From: Apostichopus japonicus
Taxonomy: Eukaryota; Echinodermata; Holothuroidea; Aspidochirotida; Stichopodidae
Direction of reading: 5' to 3'
NCBI RefSeq assembly: GCF_037975245.1
Contig: NC_092579.1
Coordinates: forward strand, 15,202,178 to 15,262,177
DNA: 60,000 nucleotides
Both the position numbers and the translations under genes were made by a program. The notes below the pieces were generated by a model that worked only from the letters and a program-made list of their open reading frames with translations, was not told the origin of the DNA and did not search any database. Of this stretch, positions 35,204-46,746 are shown piece after piece (within the stretch, counting starts at the first letter, position 1; the number at the start of each line of letters is the position of its first letter).

Positions 35204-36720
35204 GATGAATGCCTTTTTGAGAACATCGGTATGTCGGAGTTCATCACTCGTAGTCTCAGACCATGCAGAAAATGCCTAGAATTCTCAAGGTATCATAATT
35301 CCTTTAGTCCGTCCACATTTATTACATCAGATTCCAGTTTGCAGTTAACGATGAAGCAGTACAAATAAGAATTTTCTGAGATGAACTCCTTTTGTAGGAA
35401 CTGTAATAGAAAGTGTCCTCTTAGTACTATTTCTTATAGAAGGCTGTTTGTCAATCAGGAAAAGCATGTATGATGGAAAATTTACTGTTTTAAATCCTTT
35501 GCAGATGCCTCAATACCTGCCCAAGCCAGATCAATCTATATTGCTAAAGATATAGTTGAAGTTTGAGTTTGTCCTTACACACAATTGATACAGTATAGTG
35601 CTTCTTCGAACCGTAACTTAACAAGAAAATTGTCAAAAAATATTGAGAGAGGGAGATTAAGTTGGATACGGTGGAATTTAACTCAATGACTTCACACTAT
35701 TGTTACTAGGATGTTACAACTTGCGTCTGGGAATGCAAAAACCTCAAAAATGTTCTTGTCCGATCAGAAAGAATATGTGCCTCTGGGGTCTTCCATGCAA
35801 AGGAGCATTTAAAATTCCTCTAAGAGGTACACATATAATATTTAGTTACAATGTGACCCCTGACGGCACAGTGGCATGTGCACAACAGAAGTGTGTAGCG
35901 TTAGGCCTATAATGTGCACGAAAAGAATCAAGTAAAGTAACCTAACTAATTACAACTACAAAATTGTCAAAGTGGGAATTATCACCAGAGAAAAGTTATA
36001 ATATATGCAGTCCTAGAAAGCATGCATTACTTTATGGTACAATTCCCTTATATAGCATCTGTGAAGATAATATATGCATATATGCTGTGAATGTCGAAAA
36101 TCTAAAAAAAAATTCTCCTTCCATGGCTTCAAAATCTCTTCTGCTAGCTGGGCCTTGTTGTACAGCTTCCATTCCTTCCTTCCTTTGAAAATTATTTTTT
36201 GATAGTTGTAAGGTTTGGAATGTTTGAGGGTTTATTGCACCATGTAATACCTTTCTACTGTGGTTTCATGTTTGATACATTCTTATGCTTCTTGTGTTGT
36301 GGCAAAGTGATTTAGCAAGTACCATAGTTCCTCATTGCTTTAGTCAATAGTCAAAAACTGAAGCGGATTAGCTGTAAAGGGTTATAGGATTAGCTGTAAA
36401 AATCTGTAAAAACCGTAATTTTTTTAAAAAAAAAGCTGTAAAATTATTAGAGGATTAGCTGTTAGAATCAGAAAGTCTTTAGGTTTGGTAGTCTCTCACC
36501 ATTCCAATAGCATCTGAAATGTCACCAAGCCATCTGTGCCATATTGAGTCAGCTGGCAGCATTTATGATTGTAACCCTAGTGTACCCCCTGTACTTGCAC
36601 TTGTTGCTACCTTTATCCAATGTTGAGACATACCCCACCTTTTTGTTTGAATTTTGCATAGGGTATGTTGGACTGCCTCCATTGGCTCGGTAGGGAGATG
36701 TTGGTCTCTTCAATTGCATG
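35204..36720. other. 3' flank of the AP endonuclease gene; no further gene seen
   Basis: AT-rich. Open frames at 35700-35912 and 35964-36188 look like chance. Part of the latter, read on the minus strand (36184-36120), resembles a block at 36812-36748. Confidence 0.45.
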
Positions 36721-36722
36721 TG

Positions 36723-36998
36723 CTACAACACTTGCTGGGTCTTTGCACCTCCTGCAGTTTTGAAATCTCTTCTTCTAACTGGGCCTAGCAAACGTACATC
36801 TTCCATGCCTTCCTTAGAAAATGCTTTAGCTCTTACCAAAGTTTTTATATCAGACTGAGTCCCGAGCTCTCTCGGGGTGTCTTCCAAAAAGTTGATGCCT
36901 GCCTCCAACATGAACTGTCTTACAGACATTCTGGTGTGTTTGTTGCCATTATGCAGAAACCTTTGGTTATTTCTTTCAACAAGATAAATCCAAGGCAT
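36723..36998 (-). pseudogene. Unidentified repeat-derived frame
   Basis: A 91-codon frame beginning MPWIYLVERNNQRFLHNG and containing SKEGMEDVRLLGPVRRRDF. A diverged copy of the last block (GMEAVQQGPASRRDF) lies about 630 bases away at 36184-36120, also on the minus strand, so this is repeated sequence. It borders gypsy fragments and may belong to one, but I do not recognise the domain. Confidence 0.35.
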
Positions 36999-37582
36999 CC
37001 CTCAGGTTGTTTATGACCAACTAGATAATATAATTTTTGTAACTTCTGCAGAAATTGGAGTCAGATTCTGTTGCCATTTGCAACAAACTCTTAGTTATAA
37101 ACATGTCATTACAAACAGTATGAATAATATCATAATCTTTGGGTTTAGAAGCATGAGGTATAGGATCATTTCAATTTTACTTTGAATTGAATATAATTAA
37201 TAATATGAAGATCATAAATTTAATGGTCCACTGGGCTAGATTAAATCTTAATCACATGGGGTTGAACAGTTTAAGAATAATATAACTGCCTAAATTGTTG
37301 TGTGAATTGTAACTTATGTGATGTGAAATGGGCCTTCAGTGGTAACCTCGACAACGAACCAGATACCTTGTCCTAATCACCTGTTTATAGGTTTATATTC
37401 AACCATAAAATCGTAATGTAGTAACCTGCTCGCCAGCGACCTGTACCAGAAGTAGATAGTAATGTCACCGAAGATTGGTGGTCTGTTCGTAGAGTAAAAT
37501 TTTGACCACGGGTAAGTATGCCATTATTCTAGCACTGGAACACAAGCTAGCACTTCATACTCCCCTGTGGAATACGTTTTCT

Positions 37583-38191
37583 CTACATCACTTTCCCTTG
37601 AGGTGCAATTAGAGGTTCCTGATCTTCAATGACCTGGGTTGTAATACTCCCTATCCTGTACCCGGAAGTGTCAGTAGTGTCATATACATCCACAATTGGA
37701 TCGAATATATACCTAAGCAGTACTGACTTCTTGATAATGTTCTTATCTAACTTGTCTTGCAAAGGGTCTTTGACTTCCTCTAGTTGGTTTAGTGGTATTC
37801 TGCAGTATGGCTGCCTGATTGGTGTGTTGTCTTGAAGCTTTATGTCGTGGGGGATGTCATCACAAAGTCCAAGGTCAAAATCCCTTTTCGAAAATGCCTC
37901 TAGATTATCCTTCACCAGGAGAGCAACTTTTAAGGCCAGGTCAGTCTCCAATCCTTTCAGACTAAGGCCTGTCGGTAAAAGGAAACTGGAACCATCTGGG
38001 AACTGAAATTTCTCCCTTTTGTTATCATCAATGTTGGTACACTTAACTTTAGACTCAGATGTTTCAACATCAACAACATAAACCTCCTGTACATCTACCT
38101 CTATGTGGTCTACCCTAAATGTTGTAAAAACTTCAGATCTTTGTCTTGCTGGGACAGCTTCAGCAACTCTGCAATTTGAAGGTATGCACAC
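37583..38191 (-). pseudogene. Ty3/gypsy Pol fragment (start of reverse transcriptase)
   Basis: The frame contains the stretch that precedes the reverse-transcriptase palm in gypsy elements: LVKDNLEAFSKRDFDLG, then HDIKLQDNTPIRQPYCRIPL and QDKLDKNIIKKS. After that the expected S.(F/W)ASP..LV sequence is missing and the frame runs into unrelated residues. The element is therefore truncated here; no LTR or catalytic DD motif is visible. It appears to continue the protease fragment at 39314-39690, from which it is separated by a LINE insertion. Confidence 0.75.
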
Positions 38192-38277
38192 TCTCCGTGC
38201 CCCAGGGTTCTGGCCTGATGCAACCTTCTACCACTTCCCACTCTGTTGATCTCAATCCACTGACAAGCCACTTAATA

Positions 38278-39240
38278 TAATAATAATAATTTATTCTTAT
38301 ATAGTGCTTTACATCAAAAGAATGATCTCAAAGCAGCTTCACAGAATCGCATAAAATAATACAACTTAAAAAATATTACAGCTTAAAATATTAGTCTAAA
38401 AATATTGCATCCTATGAATTACAGAAATAAATAACTTAACAATAATCATTAAAAAAAAAAAATCAGAAATTAAAGACAAAAGCAATAAAATATGACAGCA
38501 TACAATAAAACTAAAATACTAAACTATTACACGAAAATTAGCAACAATAAGACTATAAAAACATAAATAGAAAAAAAAAATCAATATAAAACAATCAAAA
38601 GATGGTAACACAAACAATATGACTGGAGGATTAAAAAGAATAATACTTTCGAAAAAGGTGAGTTTTAAGGAGTGCCTTAAAAACATTTAATGATGGAGCT
38701 GCCCTGATGTCATAGGGGAGTGCATTTCCTAGATAAGTTGCAAAATAGGCAAAGGATCATGCGTCAAAGCTTTTTTGGGCGAATCTGCCCAGCTCTAGTC
38801 GTATCTCCATAGAATGTCTGCACCTCTCTCCTGTGCGATTTGCAATCTGCAGGGGCTCTGGAAGAGCCTGGCGGCTGATCAGAGAGCCAAGATAGTGAGG
38901 GGCAGTGCCATTTATAATATTGTAAGTTATGACTAGAGACTTGAATTCGATCCTTGCGGAGACAGGTAACCAATGAAGGTAAATCAATTTGGGTGTGATG
39001 TATTCGTGCCTCCTACTCCGTGTAACCATGCGTGCTTCCGAGTTTTGAATCAGTGCCAGTTGCTGTTGCTCAATTCCATAGAGTAAAGTATTACAATAAT
39101 CAAGGTGCGATGTAACAAATTCATGAGTTAATCTTTCTGTGCTTGTGCGATCTAAGAGCTTACGAATTATCCCAATATGATACAATGAGTATGATGCTGA
39201 CTGACAAATTTTTGAAACATGACTTGACATAGAACTGCAT
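38278..39240 (-). mobile_element. CR1/L2-like LINE 3' fragment
   Basis: A 157-codon frame (39230-38757) has the C-terminal end of a LINE reverse transcriptase: TSHLDYCNTLLYGIEQQQLA, then LIYLHWLPVSARIEFK and IINGTAPHYLGSLI. Downstream is an AT-rich 3' tail with the familiar TTATATAGTGCTTTACATC phrase, ending in (TAA)n near 38278-38292. It is 5'-truncated, as is usual for LINEs, and lies between gypsy protease and reverse-transcriptase fragments on the same strand. Confidence 0.8.
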
Positions 39241-39313
39241 TCATCAAATACCCCCCCCCCCCCCTTCAGCCTCGTCAGAATGAAACCTACTCTCCTCGCA
39301 GAATATGGGGAAC

Positions 39314-39690
39314 TTACTTCCTTAGTAGATCGAGTGCAGATGTCTGTAGGCGCAAGGATACATCTGTTGACTTAAGTTTAATTGGTACAGATGTCCCTTC
39401 TAACAGTATTTGGAAACCAGGGTCTGTCTCTTCTCCATCTATAGCAGCAATAGCAGCAAGCTTCTCTAATGCATTACATCCCAGTAGAATTGGGTAGTTC
39501 TTCCTTCTTCCTTGGTATTTCACTCAGCAAACCTAGGAACCCAATGTCTACTGTCCTATATTGGAAGCACATTTCTGCCATCACAACACCTTCAGCAGGA
39601 ACGCTTGTTTCTCTGACACCTTTAATAGTGAGTGTCACGGCTGTATGCAGGGACATGTGGGTTCAGAGATTTCCTTATAAATACTAGGGT
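39314..39690 (-). pseudogene. Ty3/gypsy protease-region fragment
   Basis: Two overlapping frames (39656-39474 and 39523-39314) read AVTLTIKGVRETSVPAEGVV, then GFLGLLSEI and ILLGCNALEKLAAI. This is the pattern of the second half of a retropepsin domain, including the ILLG(C/M) flap-to-helix motif. The frame change between them, and the missing catalytic D(S/T)GA, mark it as broken. Confidence 0.65.
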
Positions 39691-40106
39691 GTTCACCACA
39701 ATCAACAAATTAACAATAACACGCTGTCAAAGTTAGTGAACAATTATTGGACGTCTTATTGCACTAATTTTATTATCGAACTACTTAACAACAAAATAAA
39801 TGAATTAACTTATAATTTAATATTATTTGCCCGTTATGTCATATTGCATCCTCTATTATATTGCCCCTCTTGTTTCAGTTTACTATCCCTTGCAACGTTA
39901 AACCATAATGTTCATACTATCTGTATGAATATAACATAATAATGTTCTATTTAAGTTCGAAAACTCAAAGTGGGTAAATACGTTGCATAGGGTAACTCCA
40001 GGGTCCATCAGTATATGGGGCCACGTTCAGGTCTGTTCCTGGTAGGTCTTCGGGCCTGACAGGAATCCCGGATTAGCTGCCCAGATTAGCTGTTTCAATG
40101 TAATAT

Positions 40107-40583
40107 AGGGTGTTCCGAAAGTTCGTTCCCTTATTTTTTTTTTAAAAGATGTTTAAAGCTATGTATACTAACACCATGCATACCGTAATTGTTATTGTTT
40201 TATATAGACTACATATATATGTATAGATGTAGTAGAGTCAGTTACCTATTTATTGGAAGCTGTTGCCCCCCTGGTGGTCGATGACTGCTGAAACACGCTT
40301 GACCCAGTTACTGTCCACTAGTGACGTCAGTAGTTCCTTGTTTTCGTCCAGTGCTTTCCATACACGAAGGACTCTAACTGTCAGTTGTGATATGGTTTTG
40401 CAATAGGGAGTTTCAAAAACCTGTTCCTTAAGAATAGCCCATATTTTCTCAACAGGGTTAAGGTCAGGTGAGTTCCCTGGCCATTGATCTTTCTTCCATA
40501 TGATCGGAAAAAGATCACCCGCAAGTTCCTGCGACAACTTTGAGGTGTGTGGTGTGGTGCCATCTTGTTGAAGGACTGCTTTA
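40107..40583 (-). pseudogene. Tc1/mariner transposase 3' fragment
   Basis: The frame encodes LQQDGTTPHTS, then DQWPGNSPDLNPVEKIWAIL, the DDE-domain motif set of Tc1/mariner transposases (second Asp in QQDG, SPDLNP.E before the last acidic residue), and a normal end. The 5' part is missing beyond about 40583. A likely terminal repeat, GGGTGTTCCGAAAGTTCG, starts at 40107, next to TATA. Confidence 0.8.
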
Positions 40584-40633
40584 ACTAGTAACCTTTAACT
40601 AGTTAACTAGTAAAGAGTTAACAGCATGCATGC

Positions 40634-42660
40634 CTAGCATGACTTGATTGTAAAAACTGGTAAACTGATAAGTTCTGTATAGTCACTCTCAATTAATAGA
40701 TCCATGACATAGGTATTACTTTTCTCCACTGTTACTTTCTTCTGCGGCATTTTCTGTTTCTGTTTTGCCACTTTTGCGTGCAGGCACCCGATGTCCATGA
40801 ACAGGTTTTCGACCATCATTTCCCAGTACCAGTGTTCTATTGCTGGAATCGGATCAAAATCTGCAAGTGGGGGGCCATTGACAGTGATTTGCATTAAATT
40901 GTCCAGAGTTTTGGGAAGGAGTGAGGTTCTGTAGACACTTTTGATTCTAGTGACTGCCGAGAATCCCCTTTCACAGCTAGCAGATGAAATTGGTAAAGAA
41001 ACCATCAAGTTGAGGAGACTGTGCATAACAGGGTTTTCAGTGTCACTGGCAACGATGTAATCATGTACCTCTGATTCTCTGAATATATATATTTTTTAAT
41101 TTGTAGTGAGGTTATGTGCGCTTCAATTGAGTTCCATTCTTGGTGCGCTTTGGGTATTGCAGTTGCTGCATCGAGGGGTAGAAATCGTTCAAATCTATGG
41201 ACAAGCTTGTTGATAAGGGACATTTTGTCACTGGACTTGCTCCATGTACGTGGGTCGAAAATTCTGCAAGCGCGTATGGTTGTATCTTCGTCTTCTACTA
41301 GGCGCTTTTGTATGGCAGTTTTCGTTTCTGCTACAAGTTTTTGAGAATGCTCGACAAAGCAATCTTTCCTCTTTTTTTTGTGTCCTCTGCCCCCATCTTT
41401 TGGAGATGTAAGATAGTTGGCTTCATGTTCTTGACCAATGCTTTGGTAGCTCTGTGCTTACTGGCCACCCATCGAACCGTGTGAATAGTATGGAATTTAT
41501 TGACTGTCTGGTTACAAATGGCAGCCATTTCTTTAAGCTGAGTTGTTTTCTTGGGAGATCTATGATACAATGCATAAATGCTGCTAATGGTTGTGTCAAA
41601 AGTCGACACATGTACGGTATCTTCTTCCAAGCATCTTGCAGTGCGAGCTGTAGTCGATGTGCACTACAATGAACATAAATCACCTTTGGGATTTCTTGTT
41701 TCATCTTGCCAAACAACCCTCCCTCTCCCTCACAGCCACTCATAACACTTGCCCCATCTGCCCCTAAAGCTAAAACAGAATCTTTCATTTCGTCTCAGTT
41801 TTCAATGCCAAAACGTTCTTTAATTTTTGCGAAATACCCTTCTGCATTTGCTTGTGCCAATGGGATAACCTTCCATAACATTGTCCTTGGGGAATCATCG
41901 TCAGTTATGTCAGTGAATGTTACAGTTCTCAAGCATGGCCCTGTCGGTGGAACTATCGCAAATGATGGAGAAAGGCCTGCCTTTGTCGATGAATCAGCAT
42001 TCATGCTCGATTGTGTTTAGAACAGCAGTAATGTGCTCGACAAACTCCCCACATTTTTGATTATTAACATACTGATCCTCGACAGGAATACCATTTTTTT
42101 CCTGCAACCCACACAAACCTGAGAAGCTCATAAAACTTAAGTTCTGCTTGGCAACGTAGTATGAGGTGTTGAAAAGTACTGTTAAATGTTTATACTTAGA
42201 TGCTTGCATCCTGCGAGCTGCACGCGCCAGTAGTTGCTGACAAGGATTCTCGACTACTTTCTTGTGCTCTTCACATTTAAAATGAGCTTTGGATTTAGAA
42301 TGAAGCACAAGCATTTCTCTGTTAAAGATATCCGTGGCTTGAACAAGTTTGGTTCTTTGATCTGCCAGATGAGGGTACTTCTCACAAACACTACAAAACA
42401 TCTGTCCAGATTCTTTCATGTGTTTCACCCATGGAAAGTATTTTAATCAACTTTCATGAAACTTCCTTGCCACCGTTTGAACTTTTTTTTGCTTGAAGTG
42501 GTTTTATCTTGCTTGACGTACTTGGGAAAGTATTTATTTCCTCAAAATCCTCAGCACATTCAGACAATGAACTTGAGAGCCCCCCATCATCTACAGTACT
42601 TTTCTCTTTTTTCCCAAACAATTTGCTAAAGAAAGTTGCCGCGACATTTTTTGAACTACG
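40634..42660 (-). pseudogene. Decayed hAT transposase (ZNF862/ZMYM-like type)
   Basis: Successive minus-strand frames form one broken transposase. They run through a TTF-type zinc finger (MFCSVCEKYPH, then HSKSKAHFKCEEHKK), a DDE/RNase H-like core (LALGADGASVMSGCEG, YVHCSAHRLQLALQD, HTVRWVASKHRATKAL), and the hAT dimerisation region (LPISSASCERGFSAVTRIKS). There is an in-frame TGA at 41795-41797 and several frameshifts (near 42000, 41550, 41300 and 41010), so it is not functional. The N-terminal acidic region reads from about 42660. No terminal repeats were found. Confidence 0.8.
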
Positions 42661-43108
42661 TCTAAATTAATCCAGTGAAGAAAGGCAAATGAGTGACTCT
42701 AGTTTTAAAAATGCACTATACTGCTATACCCGAACTTCAAATGACTTAAGTTGTGCTATAATATAAGTTCTAATTCCCACGCTTTGATAGTCGTGGCAAC
42801 ATAAGGCCCGTGTGTACACACATGTATGGGACAATACCGTAACGTAATCGATAGCTACAGTACCGCTCACGTATAACTGGACATGTGTACGCGCACAGAA
42901 TCGTATATACACGCTCAACAATTTAAGAAATGCTTACCGTTAGATGTTGGTGTCAAACAATACATTTCGTATTTATTCCAATTAAGATCCACAAAGGATA
43001 AAAATGCTAAGTAGAGCTCACTTAAAGAGAAATAAAAACTGCATGTACATGGTCATTTTAAGTATCAAAGTACTATACAAAGAGATTCAGTTCACCAAAA
43101 CACCCCTT

Positions 43109-43700
43109 TTTAGCTCATACCAGCATGCTGGTGTGAGCTATTGTTACAGTGCGGCGTCTATCACTCTATCATTCTATCACTCTATCCGTCAACAATTGGT
43201 AAAACCGCTCCCACTCGCACAGTGTTTGATGGAATTTCATGAAGGACCATTGGGTATAGGGCCATCAGAGATGGTCCGAAATTTGGGCTCAAAGGTCACC
43301 TGTGGGCCATTTTGTGGAAATACGCAAAATGCTTCTTCTCCTACAGATTCCATGGTACAATGTTGAGGGTTTGTCACGATAGTACTATGGAAGTTTTACC
43401 TTCAGGGTGTTCATGAATTTGAGATCAAAGATCAACTAGGGGTCTTTTGTGGCCCGGGCCGCGGCCCTTTATTTTCAAATTGCTCCTGTTCGTACAGTGT
43501 ACAGTATGGCCAGTTATAATGAAACTTGGTCACAACGTTCCTCGGGATGAGAGTTATGAGGGGTGTTCGGAAAAATTGAGGTCAAATGTCATTTAGGGGG
43601 TCATCAGGGGTCATTCTTTGTAATATTTTCAAATATCTCAATCTCCTCAAGATTTTGATGGATCATATTCAAAGTTGAACTGATGATTGTTGGATTGTGT
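43109..43700. repeat. Dispersed repeat starting with a 30-bp palindrome
   Basis: Begins with TAGCTCATACCAGCA followed by its inverted copy with one mismatch (43111-43140). Then comes TATCACTCTATCATTCTATC and diverged units containing CAAAGGTCA, GGTCAAATGTCATTT and GGGGTCATCAGGGGTCATTC. The AGGTCA-like phrases resemble those at 5440-5990 and 49965-50205. Confidence 0.6.
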
Positions 43701-44244
43701 ATGAATAAGGTGATGCCTAATAATTTGTGGTCAAAAGTTAATTAATTACAATTAATTCCCATTGTTTAAAAAAATCTGAGGCTTCACCTTTTGCCAAAGC
43801 TCCTTTAATTTGTCTCCCAGTCTCTGCAGTGTTTGTTTACATTTGTGGTTAAGCTCTGCAGAGGCTGTTAGTGGAATTAAAGCAGGACTGGGAGTTGTTA
43901 TTAACTGTTGAACTGTAAGCATGAGAGCCCTATAGCCAATCAGCACTTGCCGATTCTTAGAAGTCTTTGAGCCTGAGGTATATAGGCAGCCAGCCAAAAT
44001 TTTGGCAAGGAGTGCTTCAGGTCTGCTCAGGTAGAGGGGAGAAAGTTTAATAGGGTAGGTCAGTGGTATTGTTTGAGAGAGTGGGTAAAATAGGATTTTA
44101 AGGGGGAAAATAGGAATTATAGCCAGTGGTGTGGCCAGGATTCTGCTAACGGAGGGGGGTTATCCCTCATGGGCCCAAAATTGGTGGAATCTGAAAAATG
44201 GCCTGAAATTTGGTGGGCCATAAAGTTTTGTGGGCCCTACATTT

Positions 44245-45278
44245 TTAAGCTCGAAAAGGTATGAGCTTCTGCACCATTGGTGCTCTAGTTTTTACTTTCA
44301 TAAAGGATTCACATCTCATTTTGATGAAACATTTCATTACCTCAGATCGAAGTTTAGAACTAGCTTCCTGAGAAAGAACGTCACAAACAGTATTCCACGT
44401 ACACAACAGTTGCAGATTACCTTCCATTTTTTCATTAATAAACCTTGCAGGTTTACATCTTGTAAGCAAACAATATTTTTAGTTTGTACGGTTGTCCTTA
44501 CAATTTCTTCCATACCTTTGAAAAACATAGATACTGTACACTATCATTGACTAGAAATAAGCCACCTCTATTCTGTATTTGAATCCACTTATTTGAATAA
44601 GCCAGAAATGAGTCTGCAGCTGGGCTTTCATCCTGACACCACTTGGATAAAATTTGGACATATTGAGCAGCAACTTCATTGCTTTGCATTTTATTGTATT
44701 TTTTTATTAATTTATATGGTACATAACCAGCACAGTACCGCAATGCCTGGTCCTCTGTCTGAGTCATTGCTCCAGGGGTCACGTCTAAGGTTGTTGCTGG
44801 CATGTCACTTTCCAGCAAGGTTGCTAATAGGGAGGAAAATATCTTTTCCAGGGCAAGCTGTAAAATGAATACTTCTTCTGCTTCCCTTTGAATATCCACC
44901 TCATTTAGTAGTTTCTGCCATCTTCTTAATGTTTTATCCATTGACCTATACTTGTGGAAATCATGCCACATTTCACTCTTCACTTTATCAGAAAATGTGG
45001 TCCCTCTTATGTTCTTAGTTATTTATTGCCCACAATTGTTCTACTGTTTCTGCAGCAAACTTGCCAAATTTTTCATCTTTTATATGAAGCATCACTCTTC
45101 TTGATAAATGTATGACACTTGATGTTAGTGGGGTCTTCAGTTTGAATAGGTCGTCTTCAAATATTTTGTTGATGGCAGCTTCAAAAAAAATCCATCGCAA
45201 GCACTGAAGCATCAGCCTTCCTAAGCTCTTTGCGGGATACTGCATTCCTGTAAATGAAAGAGTTATGACAGTTTTCAA
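44245..45278 (-). pseudogene. Decayed transposon-type ORF of uncertain family
   Basis: Minus-strand frames at 45278-45015, 44983-44498, 44528-44337 and 44469-44245 continue one another through frameshifts. Recognisable phrases are EDQALRYCAGYVPYKLIKKY, SFLAYSNKWIQIQNRGGLF and MKCFIKMRCESFMKV. From memory, this pattern occurs in repetitive ORFs of marine invertebrates and fish, but I cannot name the superfamily. No catalytic motif was assigned. The frameshifts indicate loss of function. Confidence 0.5.
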
Positions 45279-45429
45279 GGAACAGGCTATTTTTCACAAT
45301 ATTAAAGAAACACCAGTCATAAATTACATAACTTGTAACTGATGAGGAGTATTTTCTATCCCTTTAAAAAAAAAGAATCTGCAGCATTTTTCAAATTTGA
45401 AAGAGAATTCATATTCACGAGTATGCATT

Positions 45430-45790
45430 TCTTAGTCCTTGGGTCTAAGCAAAACTTTCCCCTTATGGGTGGGGTGATGGAAGGAACAACCCCCTTCCAT
45501 GATTCCACACCACAGTGCTCAGTGCAATTTTGTGACTTTGCAGAAAGTTTTTGATGTTTCTTTAATCAAATCATATGCTTCCTGACACAAAGTTGTAGAG
45601 AACAATAATACATTTAATAAATATAACTACATAAATAGTATAGGATGTGCTATGAAGTACCCTCCCTATGATTCCACAACCCAGTGCACTTTGTGACTAG
45701 ACAGAAATTTGTTAAAATATCAATAATCAAGACATATGCCTCATGATAGCAACAATTGTAGAGAACAATGATTCAGTTAAAAATTGAGCT
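45430..45790. repeat. Diverged direct repeat, two units of about 170 bp
   Basis: CCATGATTCCACACCACAGTGCTCAGTGCA to TTGTAGAGAACAATAATACA (45497-45612) recurs as CTATGATTCCACAACCCAGTGCA to TTGTAGAGAACAATGATTCA (45666-45776). The rest is A/T-rich and less similar. Confidence 0.6.
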
Positions 45791-45808
45791 TCTAATTTCA
45801 TAGTAGAA

Positions 45809-46746
45809 TCAAAGAAATAACATCACTATAAATTCTGTGTTGGACAGGGGCACCGTCGTGGTGCCCTTCTGTGGTGTGTCAGGGGCACCGTCGAGTGGAT
45901 TGTACCGAAATCTGGTGTTTGGAAAAATCAGCATAGGTTCAATGTAGAAACCAGCCGCATTCATACACGCTAAGACCGTTATCTGGTGCTTATCACTGTT
46001 ACTAAACTGGTACACATTTTTGGTTCCTCGTGGGGCGAGAACCTTCTCTGCTTTTCCTGCCAGCGGAAAATCGCTCTCGTCACAGTTGAACAGACGACGG
46101 GGATCACTAAGGATTTCTTCACCATCTATTATTTCATCAGATGCCATGAATTCTTCAAACTTTGCAAACCACTCTTCCAGTTTACTGCTACTTAGCATTG
46201 CCCTTTCCTTCCCCAGAGCCTCGCCTGCCCTCTCCGAAATTTTCGGGTGACGTCTCATAAACGCTCTTGCCCACTGAGGACCTGAAAAAGAAGAATTAGT
46301 TTATTAATATTAGACTGAAAATGTGTTGTGCATCTTCTTGAAGTTTAAGATCTCTATATTTCATTGACTTTCTCCACCCACTCCCTCGTCTAGTTACCTG
46401 GCATATTGTCTTTGAATGGGTTTTTTCTCCCATCGTCATCAAGTATTTTCTTGACCGTTAGACATAGCTCTCTTCTGGTTTGGCCATAGCCTATCCTTGA
46501 CATACTTAATAACCATTTTTCCAACCGCGTCTCTTCTTCAGGTGTCATTACTGGTTTTGGCCCCTGTGAAGTATAGACGGGACGTTTGCCACTCAACTTA
46601 TCCAGTAGGGTCGTCTTGGGAATGTTGTACTGTTTTGAAGTAGCTCTAACACTATTGCCCCCATTTTGTATTTTATTTAAGGCCTCTACCAGATTTTCTT
46701 GTGAATAGGCCCTGTAGGGAGGTCGTGGCCTTCGAGCTCTCAACAC
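45809..46746 (-). pseudogene. Psq/pogo-type DDE transposase with intron, 3'-truncated
   Basis: Exon 1 (46746-46398) has a Psq helix-turn-helix (YSQENLVEALNKIQNGGNSV, then YNIPKTTLLDKLSGK). It is spliced at ATGCCAG/GTAACT to an exon from 46281 that reads GPQWARAFMRRHPKISERAG, LFNCDESDF (first catalytic acidic pair) and LACMNAAGFYIEPMLIF. The frame stops at 45809, before the rest of the DDE domain. The N-terminal half has no frameshift, so the copy is fairly young or was kept; the missing C-terminal catalytic residues make it inactive on its own. Confidence 0.78.
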
